NCBI GenBank assembly: GCA_002737365.1
Contig: NSIL01000006.1
Span: 62,001 to 126,000 of the forward strand
Origin: Acidobacterium sp.
GTDB lineage: Bacteria; Acidobacteriota; Vicinamibacteria; Vicinamibacterales; UBA2999
Length of the DNA stretch: 64,000 bases
Direction: 5' to 3'
Shown here one piece after another: positions 17,881-26,658 of this stretch (positions within the stretch are counted from its first letter, which is position 1; each line of letters starts with the position of its first letter). Below the pieces are notes generated by a model. That model searched no databases. It worked only from the letters and a program-made list of their open reading frames with translations, and was not told the origin of the DNA. The translations under genes and the position numbers were made by a program.

Positions 17881-19101
17881 ATGGAACAGACACGCCGCCA
17901 GCTTCTTGGCACCCTGGCCGCCGCCGGTGCCGCGACGCTGGTCGATCCGGGCGAGGTATTGGCCCGACTTGCCGCCAACGTCCCTTGCACCGCATCGGCT
18001 CCTGCCGGTGAACTGCTTGGCACCCTGCCGTTGTTCCGCGACCGCGCGCAGGTGCAGGCCTTCGGCGTCAAATACGGGGGCGCCGGGCTCGACGCTCGAA
18101 TGGTCACCGACCTCTCAATTCTCGAACCGGGCAAGCTGATCACGCCAAACGACTTGGCTTACATCCGCACCGAAATCCCGGCCGCCGCGGCCGCCCATAC
18201 CGGTCCGTGGACGATTGCGGCCAGCGGCCTCCTCGCCAAGGACGGCACGCTGAACCTCGATGCCATCGCCAGGCAATCGAAGGCCATGGGACCCCACCTG
18301 TTCGAATGCTCCGGCAACGCCAACCCCTCGAACTTCGGCCTGATGAGCGTCGCCGAATGGGAAGGCATCCCGCTGACGGGTATCGTCTCAGCCCTGAAGC
18401 CCACCAAGGACGCCACGGGCGTTCTGGTGAGCGGCTTTGATCACATCGGCCAGGTCTCGCAGCGCTCCATCGTCGGCGCCAGTTGGGTCTTCCCGCTGGC
18501 CACGCTCGACAAGCTGGGCGCCTTTCTCGCCGTGCGCATGAACGGTGCACCGGTGCCTGCGGACCACGGCAAGCCGGTCCGCCTGGTCGTGCCCGGTTGG
18601 TATGGCTGCACGTGGATCAAGTGGGTGAACGAAATTCGCCTGGTGGGCCCGGATGAGGCCGCGACGACGCAGATGGTGGAGTTCGCGAATCGCACGCACC
18701 AGGCCGAGCCGTTCAAGCTGGCGAAGGACTACACGCCGGCTGACATTCAGACCGCGGCCACGCCGGTGCGGATCGAGAAGCGCCGCACCGCCGCCGGCAT
18801 CGAGTACCGCATCGTCGGCATCGTGTGGGGCGGCACCAAAGCCGTCGACCGCCTGGCCATCCGAATTCAAGCCCCAGGCCCCAAGCCCCAAGCCTTCAGC
18901 GAAGTCACCGGTGAGTTCACGCCCTTCGCGGTGTGCCCGACGCCCAGGACGCACGCGACATGGAACTTGTGGGAGTACCGCTGGCAGCCGACCGCACCGG
19001 GCACCTACGACATCGCGCTGAAGGTGGCCGACCCGTCCATGCCACAGCGGCGGCTCGAGACGGGCTACTACATGCGGCAGGTGAAGGTCGAAGAGGTCTA
19101 A
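17881..19101 (+). CDS. Sulfite-oxidase-family molybdopterin protein, Tat-exported
   Basis: 406 residues starting METQ-like (MEQTRRQLLG) with a twin-arginine signal (TRRQLLGTLAAAGA), hence exported folded with its molybdenum cofactor. The oxidoreductase molybdopterin domain has the Mo-ligand cysteine in LFECSGNANPSNFG (residue about 142) and the family motifs GASWVFPL and VVPGWYGCTWIKW. A C-terminal dimerisation-type domain follows (RTHATWNLWEYRW). ATG 17872 is in frame 3 codons earlier, but the perfect TATAAT overlaps it, so 17881 is preferred. The substrate could be sulfite or another small anion. The last 4 bases overlap the convergent TPR gene. Confidence 0.87.
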   Translation: MEQTRRQLLGTLAAAGAATLVDPGEVLARLAANVPCTASAPAGELLGTLPLFRDRAQVQAFGVKYGGAGLDARMVTDLSILEPGKLITPNDLAYIRTEIPAAAAAHTGPWTIAASGLLAKDGTLNLDAIARQSKAMGPHLFECSGNANPSNFGLMSVAEWEGIPLTGIVSALKPTKDATGVLVSGFDHIGQVSQRSIVGASWVFPLATLDKLGAFLAVRMNGAPVPADHGKPVRLVVPGWYGCTWIKWVNEIRLVGPDEAATTQMVEFANRTHQAEPFKLAKDYTPADIQTAATPVRIEKRRTAAGIEYRIVGIVWGGTKAVDRLAIRIQAPGPKPQAFSEVTGEFTPFAVCPTPRTHATWNLWEYRWQPTAPGTYDIALKVADPSMPQRRLETGYYMRQVKVEEV

Positions 19102-20741
19102 CGCACAGCGGCGCGCGCTTCGGTGATCTCTGGCAGGCCGGGGTCTGCCAGTCTCCAGTTCGCCAGAAAGCGCTGGTACGTGGCCTTCGCCGCCACGGCG
19201 TTGCCGGCATTACGATAGGCGCGCGCGAGACCGAGAACCGCCTTGCTGCGGTTCGGCGTGCGCGCGAGGGCACGGTCAAACCAGATCACCGCCTCTTTGG
19301 GGCGGCTCGCCTGCAACAAGAGTTCGCCGTAGAGTTCATTCGCATCTTTAACGGGGAACGGTCGTCCGATCGGCTTGGGCATGCGGGCCTGCAACGCTGC
19401 CGCCTGATCCATCTTCGCAAACGCCTCTGGGCGTCGGCCCTGGGCGAAGAGATCGACGGCCTCCATTTGCCTGAGCATCACGTCGGCCTGTTCGCGCAGT
19501 TCCGGCGGCTGGCTCGGCGACGAGGCGGTGCGCAACTGGTCAATGACGGCGCTCACCCTCGCCGCGTCGCCGAGGTTGACGGCGCTCAGCCCCAATGCCA
19601 TCAGTTCGTCGACGTTCTCGAAGGCGGTCTGCCCCTTCATCTCGGTCCAGCTACTGCCATCAATGATGTAGCGCGCGCGCATCGAGGCGCGGTCATTGCG
19701 AAGGGCGGCCGGCCCGGAACCGCGGCCGATCTCGCTCTCGCCGTAGCCGTGTCCGCCGGCATGCTGCGGGGACAAACCCGGTGGCGACAAACCTTCAGGT
19801 TTGTCGTTCGCAGTCCTGATTGCCGCATCGACGAGGGCTAATGCCTCCTTGGTCTTTGAGAACCTGCCCTGCTGCGTCCACTCGTACTGCAACCAGGTCA
19901 GGCTGTGAAAATCGCGGCTCGACACCGGCAGGCCGCGCCGTTTGGCCCAGGCGATGGAGGCGTTCCAGGACGCCTCATCGGACAAGGCCGCTTCGTCCCA
20001 CAATCCGGCTTGCAGAAACGAATGCGCGGGCATGTGGAGGGCGTGACTCGCGGCCGGGGCGATCTTCGCGTAGGCCCGGGCTGCCGGCAGGCCCTTCGCC
20101 GCCAGGGTCACGTGATCATAGGCATGCAGAATGTAGTGCGCAGCCCCGGGATGATTTGGGCTGCGGGCAAACACCTTCTCGGCAATGCCACCGGCCTGCC
20201 GCCGGAGCGGCAACGACGCATCGCCACGCGGCAACGTAGCCAGCAAGGCCAGCGCGTAGAACGTCTGCGCCTCATCGTCCGCCGGATTCTCGGCGGCGAC
20301 CTTGGCCATGGCCTGGGCGTGAACCGCAGCACGCGCGGGCTTCTCACCAGGCCCGAACAACGCCTCCACGGCGCGCATGAATCCCTGCTCCCGTGGCGTT
20401 TTCGCCTTGGCGATGCGCCCCTCGGGTGTGGGGCCCAGCTTGGCGAGGGCCGCGCGCCCCTGCGGGAGCTCTTCGTAGAACCACAGCGGCTGGCTGAAGC
20501 TCATGGCCTCGCCCCAGTAGGCCATCACGAAGCCTGGGTCGGTCTTCTGCGCCGCCCTGAAAGCGTCAATCGCGTCTTCGTAGCCAAAGCTGTGGAGCCA
20601 GGCGATGCCGCGCTGGAAGTCGGCCTGAGCCGGGGGACTGCCGGAGTTGGCAAAGTTAGCGCGCCCGAGTTGGGCGCCAGACTGTGCGAGCGGGGACACC
20701 AAGGCGATGCACGCCAGAGCCAACACAAGAAACGGACGCAT
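19098..20741 (-). CDS. Exported TPR-repeat protein
   Basis: 547 residues with a signal peptide (MRPFLVLALACIALVSPLAQ), then helical repeats typical of tetratricopeptide proteins: 'FQRGIAWLHSFGYEDAIDAF' near the N-terminus, 'PNHPGAAHYILHAYDHV' in the middle and 'AVIWFDRALARTPNRSKAVL' at the end. It resembles uncharacterised periplasmic TPR proteins common in Acidobacteria. Element B (19785-19806) is translated in frame as DKPEGLSPPGLSPQ and followed by a low-complexity loop. GAGG about 11 bases before ATG 20741 is a weak ribosome site. Role unknown; the repeats suggest protein binding. Confidence 0.8.
   Translation of the reverse strand: MRPFLVLALACIALVSPLAQSGAQLGRANFANSGSPPAQADFQRGIAWLHSFGYEDAIDAFRAAQKTDPGFVMAYWGEAMSFSQPLWFYEELPQGRAALAKLGPTPEGRIAKAKTPREQGFMRAVEALFGPGEKPARAAVHAQAMAKVAAENPADDEAQTFYALALLATLPRGDASLPLRRQAGGIAEKVFARSPNHPGAAHYILHAYDHVTLAAKGLPAARAYAKIAPAASHALHMPAHSFLQAGLWDEAALSDEASWNASIAWAKRRGLPVSSRDFHSLTWLQYEWTQQGRFSKTKEALALVDAAIRTANDKPEGLSPPGLSPQHAGGHGYGESEIGRGSGPAALRNDRASMRARYIIDGSSWTEMKGQTAFENVDELMALGLSAVNLGDAARVSAVIDQLRTASSPSQPPELREQADVMLRQMEAVDLFAQGRRPEAFAKMDQAAALQARMPKPIGRPFPVKDANELYGELLLQASRPKEAVIWFDRALARTPNRSKAVLGLARAYRNAGNAVAAKATYQRFLANWRLADPGLPEITEARAAVR
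19785..19806. repeat. Palindromic element family B, copy 2 (inside TPR gene)
   Basis: CGACAAACC-TTCA-GGTTTGTCG preceded by GTGG as in copy 1. A partial copy GACAAACCCG lies just before it (19771-19780). Confidence 0.8.
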
Positions 20742-20759
20742 GTGGAATAAGCCTCGCGC

Positions 20760-20795
20760 AAAAAGAAAACGGGGCGCCCCTCTTGGAGCGCCCCG
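20760..20795 (-). terminator. Rho-independent terminator of the second TonB receptor gene
   Basis: 8-bp perfect stem CGGGGCGC/GCGCCCCG (20770-20777 with 20788-20795). On the minus strand it is followed by TTTTCTTTTT. It lies 22 bases past the stop of the receptor gene and separates it from the TPR gene. Confidence 0.9.
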
Positions 20796-20817
20796 TCCGA
20801 ACTAGCGGTCTTCCGTC

Positions 20818-23800
20818 TTAGAACGACAGGCGGAACATCAGCTGGGTCAGGCGCATGAAGCCCGACTGCGAGCGGATCTGGCCGAAGGTCGAGCTGCCCA
20901 CCGTGTGGATGGGACCGCGCACCTTGACCGTGTTGGTGAGGTTCAGCACTTCGAAGCGCAGTTCGCCGCGCATGCTGCCCTTGAAGGGAATGCCCTTGCT
21001 CGCCACGAAGTCCCAGTTGTTACGAGCGGGCGTCCGCACGCTGCCGTCGGTGCGCGGCGAGGTGCCGAGCGTGTAGGCGGCCGGAATGGAATACGCCGCG
21101 CCGTTCAGCCACAGCCCGATGCCGCACTCCTGACCGGCGATGCACGACGAGCCCGGAGGCGGCGCAATGCGTTCGTAGTCCGAACCCGACGTCGCCTGCT
21201 CGGAACCCGTCAGGTTGACGCGCTGCACCGACGTGAACAGGTTGGTGTTGTTGGTGCTCGACGCAATCGCGATCGGGAAGCCGCTCTCGATCGAGACAAT
21301 CGACGAAATGGTCCAGTCGCCGAGAATGGCGGCGCCGATGCCGCTCGTCAGCCACTTCTTGCCCTCACCGAACGGCAGTTCGATGATCGGCGAAATGGTG
21401 ATCTTGTGGGGCACGTCGAGCAGGCCGGTGGAGTACTCGGCGTCGAGGTTGTTGGCATCAAGGGCGCCGGCCGAGTTGCGCGAGAAGAAGTTCCCCTCGG
21501 CAAACTGGTTGTCCTTGAGGTTGCTGTAGGTGTAGTTCATGCGGCCACCCCAGCCATTGCTGATGCGCTTCTCGAACTTGAAGACCGCGGCATGGTATTG
21601 GCTCATGCCCAAGGTCGACTGGCGCATGATGATGTCGTTGTACTGCGGGAACGGACGCAGCAACTGACGACGCTGTACGGTGGCACTGGTCCCGAGTGAA
21701 CCGGTCACACCGGCGACGCCCTGGTAGGGGTTGGGCACGGCCTCGAGCAACGCACTACCCTGTGCCAGATATTGTTTGGGCACCTGGTTGATGTTAATGA
21801 AGCCGTCATTCGAACCACCGAGACCCAGTTGACGGCCGGTGGCGCCGACGTACTCGAAGCCAACGGCCATGTTGCCGGCCAGTTCGCGCGACAGGTCCAC
21901 CGAGTACTGCTGCACATAGGGGGACTTCTTGTTCTGGTCGATGAACTCGATCTGCCCACCGACACCGGTCAGCGCGCCTTTGCTGTTACCGACCGGCTGA
22001 ATCACGCCAGTCGGGAACGGGTTGGTGATCGACACCGTCGGCCGGAACTGGCCCTGGCTAATGAAGGTCTGCTGGCTGAAGCCAATCTGACCGTAGTTGG
22101 CCCCGCCGACGCCCTGGTAGTTCCACGGCGCCCAGTAGACGCCGTAACCCGCGCGGACCACCGTCTTCGGGTTGAACGAATAGACCACGCCAACCCGCGG
22201 CGAGAACTTGAGCGCCACGGGGTTGCCCTGATACTCGTTGGCGCCGTTCTGGCCGGCATACACCAGGCCGCCACGCGTTGGCTGGCCGTTCACCGTGACG
22301 GCACCCAATGCACCGCCAGGGTTCAGGGTGCGATCGAAGGCGACCGTGAAGCCGTTGTTCTCTTCCATCAGGCCCGACTCGTTCTCGAGACGCACGCCGT
22401 AGTTCAGCGTCATCTTGGGTCCGATGCGCCAGTCGTCCTGCACATAGGCGCCGATGTAGTGAACAAAGGCATTGAACGGAGTCGAGATGCCCTGGCGCGA
22501 CTGGTTGCCGGGGTCGCCCGAGGGATAGCCGAGCAGCATCGAGGCCACGGCGTTCCCCGACGGCGCCGAGCCACCCGTGCCGTTGGCCAGGGGGTTCGAC
22601 GAGGTGTAGTAACGGTCGAACCGGAAGTCGCCAGCGCCGCCCGCAAATGACTGGGTCTTCACGCCGATGGTCCGGTAGTCCATGCCGACCTTCAGGGTGT
22701 GATTACCGTACAACTTCGACATGGTGCCGTTGGCGCTCCACGAGTACCAGTTACGCGGGGTCGGGTCGATAGCGCCCTGGCTGTCGTAGTCGGTAGCGGC
22801 GATCACGGGGTACTTCTTGACCTGCGTGTTGCTCAGAAAGCTCGAGCTGAATCCAAGCGAGGCCGGGTCGAAGTCAACCGCCAGCGTGTCGTCGTCCACG
22901 AACTTAGTCATACCGTAGCGCAGGGTGATGACCGTGTTGTTGCTCGGCAGCCAGGTGTTGTTCAAGGCCACCATCTGCACGCGGCGCGCCAGCAGGTAGT
23001 CGTTCGGGTCGGCCGGACCATGCTCACCGGGATTCCAGTAGTTGGAGCACGGCTCATCGGTCGTGTTGTAGAGATAGAAACCGGACAGCGACACCCTGTC
23101 ACTGAAGCGATGGTCAACCTTCGCGGTATACATCATCGCGAAGTCCTTCACCTGGGCATCGGTGCCGTAGTTCGCGCTGCCGTTGCTGACGTCGCGCTGC
23201 GGCGAGGGGTAGGTGTTGACCAGGTTCTGGCCGACGGTGTTGATGCGGCCGGCTGGGATGACGTTGCCCGGGAATGCCGTGCGGCCCGTGCCGTCGGCGT
23301 TGCCCGTCAGCGGGTCGTAAACCACCACCAGGTTGCCCGCGGCGTCGAACGACTGCGAGAAGTCGCCTTTGCGTTCGCGGCTGGTCGGGAAACGCAGCGA
23401 ACCGTTACGGGTGGTGTTGGAGGCATAGCCCTCTTGCCCGTACCAGAAGAACGTGCGGTTCTTGACGATCGGGCCGCCGAAGCCACCGCCGCCCAGCATG
23501 AAATTCACGTCCGGCAGGGGCGTGCCGTTCAGAACCGAGAAGAAGCCGTTGGCCGAGCCCCACTTCGGGCGCGTCTGGTAGAAGCCGCTGCCGTGCCAGT
23601 CGTTGCCGCCCGACTTGGTCGCGACGTTGAACGTGCCGCCACCGGTGCGGCCGGTCTCGGCGTCGTACTGGTGCACCTGGACGTTGACGCCTTCAAGTGA
23701 TTCGATCGACGGGTTGGCCGAGGCGCGGTTGCGCAGGTCAGTGACCGGCACGCCGTCGACGAGGTAGTTGTTGGCGCGGCGCGCACCGCCGCCGAGCGAC

Positions 23801-24351
23801 AGCAGCGAGGCGTTGGTCTGGTCCTGCTGGCGGTTGAACTGCGCGTCGCCCGAGGCCACCACGGTGGGCACGGTCACGGCGAACAGGAACGCCGAACGGC
23901 CGCCACTTGGCAGCGCTTCGAGCTGACGCGAATCGATGACGCTACCGGTCGACGCGTTCGAGGTGTCGATGAGCGGCGCCTCACCAGTGACGGTGATGGT
24001 CTCCTGTAGCGACCCGACGTCGAGCGTGACGTCGAGCGTCACGAACTGCTGGGTCGCAATGCGAACAGCCTTGTTCTCGTAGGTCTTGAACCCGGTGAGG
24101 GCGGCCTTCACCGTGTAGGTGCCAGGCGGCACGGCGGCGAAGTTGTACTGCCCCTGCTCGTTCGACACGGCTTCACGGGACGCGCCCGATCCCTCGTTGA
24201 CGAGAATCACCGTGACCCCGGGGACCACGCCACCGGAATCTTTCACTGAGCCACGCAGGCCGCCCGTGAACGACTGGGCGAACGCAGAGCCGGAGACCAC
24301 CGGAATAATCAGCAGTGCCAGGAAGCACCACCGCAACAAGGATTTCCTCAT
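20818..24351 (-). CDS. Oar-like TonB-dependent outer-membrane receptor
   Basis: 1177 residues, the largest protein here. The start MRKSLLRWCF at 24351 follows GGAGGAAA and gives a signal peptide ending at AFAQ. Domains: carboxypeptidase-regulatory beta-sandwich (about 27-110, GSVKDSGGVVPGVTV, GFKTYENKAVRI), TonB plug (about 115-260, 'LPSGGRSAFLFAV', 'NNYLVDGVPVTDLRNRAS', 'FNVATKSGGNDWHGSGFYQT'), then a long 22-strand-type barrel ending in MFRLSF. It shares architecture with the 8713-11682 gene, but the two are clearly different proteins. A strong terminator follows. The cargo cannot be told. Confidence 0.9.
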   Translation of the reverse strand: MRKSLLRWCFLALLIIPVVSGSAFAQSFTGGLRGSVKDSGGVVPGVTVILVNEGSGASREAVSNEQGQYNFAAVPPGTYTVKAALTGFKTYENKAVRIATQQFVTLDVTLDVGSLQETITVTGEAPLIDTSNASTGSVIDSRQLEALPSGGRSAFLFAVTVPTVVASGDAQFNRQQDQTNASLLSLGGGARRANNYLVDGVPVTDLRNRASANPSIESLEGVNVQVHQYDAETGRTGGGTFNVATKSGGNDWHGSGFYQTRPKWGSANGFFSVLNGTPLPDVNFMLGGGGFGGPIVKNRTFFWYGQEGYASNTTRNGSLRFPTSRERKGDFSQSFDAAGNLVVVYDPLTGNADGTGRTAFPGNVIPAGRINTVGQNLVNTYPSPQRDVSNGSANYGTDAQVKDFAMMYTAKVDHRFSDRVSLSGFYLYNTTDEPCSNYWNPGEHGPADPNDYLLARRVQMVALNNTWLPSNNTVITLRYGMTKFVDDDTLAVDFDPASLGFSSSFLSNTQVKKYPVIAATDYDSQGAIDPTPRNWYSWSANGTMSKLYGNHTLKVGMDYRTIGVKTQSFAGGAGDFRFDRYYTSSNPLANGTGGSAPSGNAVASMLLGYPSGDPGNQSRQGISTPFNAFVHYIGAYVQDDWRIGPKMTLNYGVRLENESGLMEENNGFTVAFDRTLNPGGALGAVTVNGQPTRGGLVYAGQNGANEYQGNPVALKFSPRVGVVYSFNPKTVVRAGYGVYWAPWNYQGVGGANYGQIGFSQQTFISQGQFRPTVSITNPFPTGVIQPVGNSKGALTGVGGQIEFIDQNKKSPYVQQYSVDLSRELAGNMAVGFEYVGATGRQLGLGGSNDGFININQVPKQYLAQGSALLEAVPNPYQGVAGVTGSLGTSATVQRRQLLRPFPQYNDIIMRQSTLGMSQYHAAVFKFEKRISNGWGGRMNYTYSNLKDNQFAEGNFFSRNSAGALDANNLDAEYSTGLLDVPHKITISPIIELPFGEGKKWLTSGIGAAILGDWTISSIVSIESGFPIAIASSTNNTNLFTSVQRVNLTGSEQATSGSDYERIAPPPGSSCIAGQECGIGLWLNGAAYSIPAAYTLGTSPRTDGSVRTPARNNWDFVASKGIPFKGSMRGELRFEVLNLTNTVKVRGPIHTVGSSTFGQIRSQSGFMRLTQLMFRLSF

Positions 24352-24457
24352 AAACGCTTTTCCTCCAAAATCAAGACCGAAACGCTGCCCCTAGAGATTC
24401 AAGTCCTTGGCCCGGCAACCGGACCAGTGACAAGGTGTGACAAAGATGGAAAAGTGT

Positions 24458-24476
24458 AGGCCACCCAGCTTGGCCT
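24458..24476 (-). terminator. Possible terminator of ilvD
   Basis: AGGCCA/TGGCCT stem with a 7-base loop. On the minus strand it is followed after a few bases by CTTTT. It lies 52 bases past the ilvD stop. The rest of 24352-24527 would hold the receptor promoter, which I could not place. Confidence 0.5.
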
Positions 24477-24527
24477 TTGCAAGCGCCGTACGCATGGATG
24501 ACACGCCGCCCACTACGGAATTTTGGA

Positions 24528-26204
24528 TCAGTCGAGGTCCGTGACCGCGCCGGTGCTGGCCGTCGATACCTGGCGCGCATACTTGGCCAACACGCCGCGA
24601 ATGTATCGGGGTTTGCGGGGCTTCCACGCCTTGCGTCGCGCGCGCCACTCCTTTTCGGTGATGTCGATGCTCAGTTGGCGCGTTCGGGCGTCAATCGTGA
24701 TGGTATCGCCGTTCTTGACCAGGGCCAGCGGACCGCCGACAAACGCCTCGGGCGTGATGTGGCCCACCACAAAGCCGTGAGTCCCGCCGCTGAACCGGCC
24801 GTCGGTAATGAGCGCCACCTCGGCCCCCAGGCCGCGGCCCATGATGGCGCTGGTTGGCGACAACATCTCGCGCATGCCGGGACCGCCCTGCGGACCTTCA
24901 TAGCGGATCACCACGACATCACCCTTCTTGATCTTGCCGGCCAGAATCGCGGCCAGCGCCGCCTCCTCGCGGTCGTAGACCCGGGCGCGGCCGGTGAACG
25001 TCTCCCCTTCCTTACCGCTGATCTTCGCCATGGCGCCCTCCGGCGCCAGATTGCCGCGCAGCACGACCAGGTGGCTGTTCTTCTTGATCGGGTCCGCCAC
25101 AGCGCGCACCACCTCCTGCCCGGCCGGATAGTCCCTGGTGTCTCGCAGGTTCTCGGCCAGCGTGCGGCCGGTCACCGTCATGGCGTCGCCATGCAACAAG
25201 CCCGCGTCGAGCAGCCGTTTCAAGAGCGGCGTGAGGCCGCCGATCTTAATCAGCTCCGCCATCATGAACTTGCCACTGGGCTTGAGATCCGCGAGCACCG
25301 GCACGCGCTTGCCGAGGCGCGTGAAATCATCGAGCGACAGCTTGACCTCTGCCGCATGCGCGATCGCCAGCAGGTGCAGCACCGCGTTGGTTGACCCGCC
25401 CAGGGCAATCACCGTGGTGATGGCGTTCTCGAACGCCTTGCGGGTCAGGATGTCGCGCGGCCGCAGGTTGTCCTGAACCAGCCTCACCACGGCGGCGCCG
25501 GCGTTGGCGCAGTCGCGCTTCTTATCATCGGAGATCGCCGCCTGCGCGGAACTATTGGGCAGGCTGAGACCGAGCGCCTCGATCGCCGACGCCATCGTGT
25601 TCGCGGTGTACATCCCGCCGCACGAGCCCGCACCGGGGCACGCGTGCTGTTCGAGGTCGGCCAGCGCGGCAGCCGACAACTTCCCCGCCGCGTGTTGCCC
25701 CACCGCTTCAAAGACCGAGACGATGTCGACCGGTTGGTTCTGGAAGATGCCCGGCATGATCGTGCCGCCGTAGACGAATACCGACGGCCGGTTCAGCCGG
25801 GCCATCGCCATCACGCAGGCCGGCATGTTCTTGTCGCAGCCGCCGATCGCCACCAGGCCGTCCAGCCCCTCGGCGCCCATCACGACTTCGATCGAGTCGG
25901 CAATCACCTCGCGCGACACCAGCGAGTACTTCATGCCTTCGGTGCCCATCGAGATGCCGTCCGAGACGGTGATGGTGTTGAAGATCGAGGCCTTGCCGCC
26001 GGCGCCGTTCACGCCCTCGGCAGCGTGGCGCGCCAGGACATCAATGTGCACGTTGCACGGCGTCACCTGGCTCCAGGTCGAGCACACGCCGACCTGTGAC
26101 TTCTGAAAGTCGGCCCGCGTAAAACCCACGGCGTGCAGCATGGCGCGGCCAGGCGCGCGTTCGGGACCATCAAGCACCAGCGAGGAATGCGGACGTCTAC
26201 TCAT
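24528..26204 (-). CDS. ilvD: Dihydroxy-acid dehydratase
   Basis: Iron-sulfur dehydratase that makes the 2-keto acids preceding valine, leucine and isoleucine. 558 residues, family length. Seen: PCNVHID (Cys50), [10 protein letters not shown] (Cys123), [16 protein letters not shown] (Cys189 and Cys195), which include the cluster ligands, and the C-terminal '[19 protein letters not shown]' substrate-site segment. A TATGAT hexamer (26213-26218) sits 8 bases before the ATG with no Shine-Dalgarno sequence. No other branched-chain gene is near; a small S4-domain gene diverges from it. Confidence 0.95.
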   Translation of the reverse strand: MSRRPHSSLVLDGPERAPGRAMLHAVGFTRADFQKSQVGVCSTWSQVTPCNVHIDVLARHAAEGVNGAGGKASIFNTITVSDGISMGTEGMKYSLVSREVIADSIEVVMGAEGLDGLVAIGGCDKNMPACVMAMARLNRPSVFVYGGTIMPGIFQNQPVDIVSVFEAVGQHAAGKLSAAALADLEQHACPGAGSCGGMYTANTMASAIEALGLSLPNSSAQAAISDDKKRDCANAGAAVVRLVQDNLRPRDILTRKAFENAITTVIALGGSTNAVLHLLAIAHAAEVKLSLDDFTRLGKRVPVLADLKPSGKFMMAELIKIGGLTPLLKRLLDAGLLHGDAMTVTGRTLAENLRDTRDYPAGQEVVRAVADPIKKNSHLVVLRGNLAPEGAMAKISGKEGETFTGRARVYDREEAALAAILAGKIKKGDVVVIRYEGPQGGPGMREMLSPTSAIMGRGLGAEVALITDGRFSGGTHGFVVGHITPEAFVGGPLALVKNGDTITIDARTRQLSIDITEKEWRARRKAWKPRKPRYIRGVLAKYARQVSTASTGAVTDLD

Positions 26205-26253
26205 CGCGCTGGATCATACAACCACGTCCCCTTCGTGTTCTGCATGTTTGCAC

Positions 26254-26259
26254 TAAGCT
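26254..26259 (+). promoter_or_regulatory. -10 element TAAGCT, leaderless promoter of S4 gene
   Basis: TAAGCT ends 6 bases before GTG 26266. The same hexamer serves as -10 in the strong IHF/HU promoter at 46012. Confidence 0.5.
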
Positions 26260-26265
26260 GACTCG

Positions 26266-26649
26266 GTGGACTCCGTAAGGCTCGATGTCTGGCTTGACGT
26301 CGCGTGCGTGTTCAAGACGCGCTCTGAGGCGCAGAAAGCCTGCAAGCTGGGCAAGGTCAGCGTCAACGGCCAGCTCGCCAAGGCGCATCGCGACCTCAAG
26401 GCCGGCGACCGGTTGATCATCCAGCGGCCGATGGGTCGCAAGCAGTTACTGACCGTGCTCGGCGTCGCCGACCGCAGTGTTTCGCGGGCCGAAGCCCGGC
26501 TGCTGTACGACGACACCTCGCCCAAACCGACGCCCGAAGAGATCGAGCTGCGCAAGCTCGAGCGTATCTACCGGGCCGCCGCCACGCCGCCGACCCGGCC
26601 CGACCGTGACCAGCGCCGCACGCTGCGGAGGTTGAAGCGGGGGGAGTAA
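26266..26649 (+). CDS. S4-domain RNA-binding protein (Hsp15-like)
   Basis: 127 residues. The N-terminal S4 domain (about residues 1-60) is clear: RLDVWLDVACVFKTRSEAQ, then GKVSVNGQLAKAH and GDRLII. A basic C-terminal tail with many Arg residues follows (DRDQRRTLRRLKRGE), as in HslR/Hsp15, which rescues stalled 50S subunits carrying peptidyl-tRNA. Start GTG 26266. Its TAA stop is embedded in the -10 hexamer of the next gene, so the two are adjacent but can be transcribed separately. Confidence 0.82.
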   Translation: MDSVRLDVWLDVACVFKTRSEAQKACKLGKVSVNGQLAKAHRDLKAGDRLIIQRPMGRKQLLTVLGVADRSVSRAEARLLYDDTSPKPTPEEIELRKLERIYRAAATPPTRPDRDQRRTLRRLKRGE

Positions 26650-26652
26650 GAT
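26647..26652 (+). promoter_or_regulatory. -10 element TAAGAT, leaderless promoter of UPF0182 gene
   Basis: TAAGAT ends 6 bases before GTG 26659. Its first three bases are the stop codon of the S4 gene. Confidence 0.45.
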
Positions 26653-26658
26653 GGCGGT

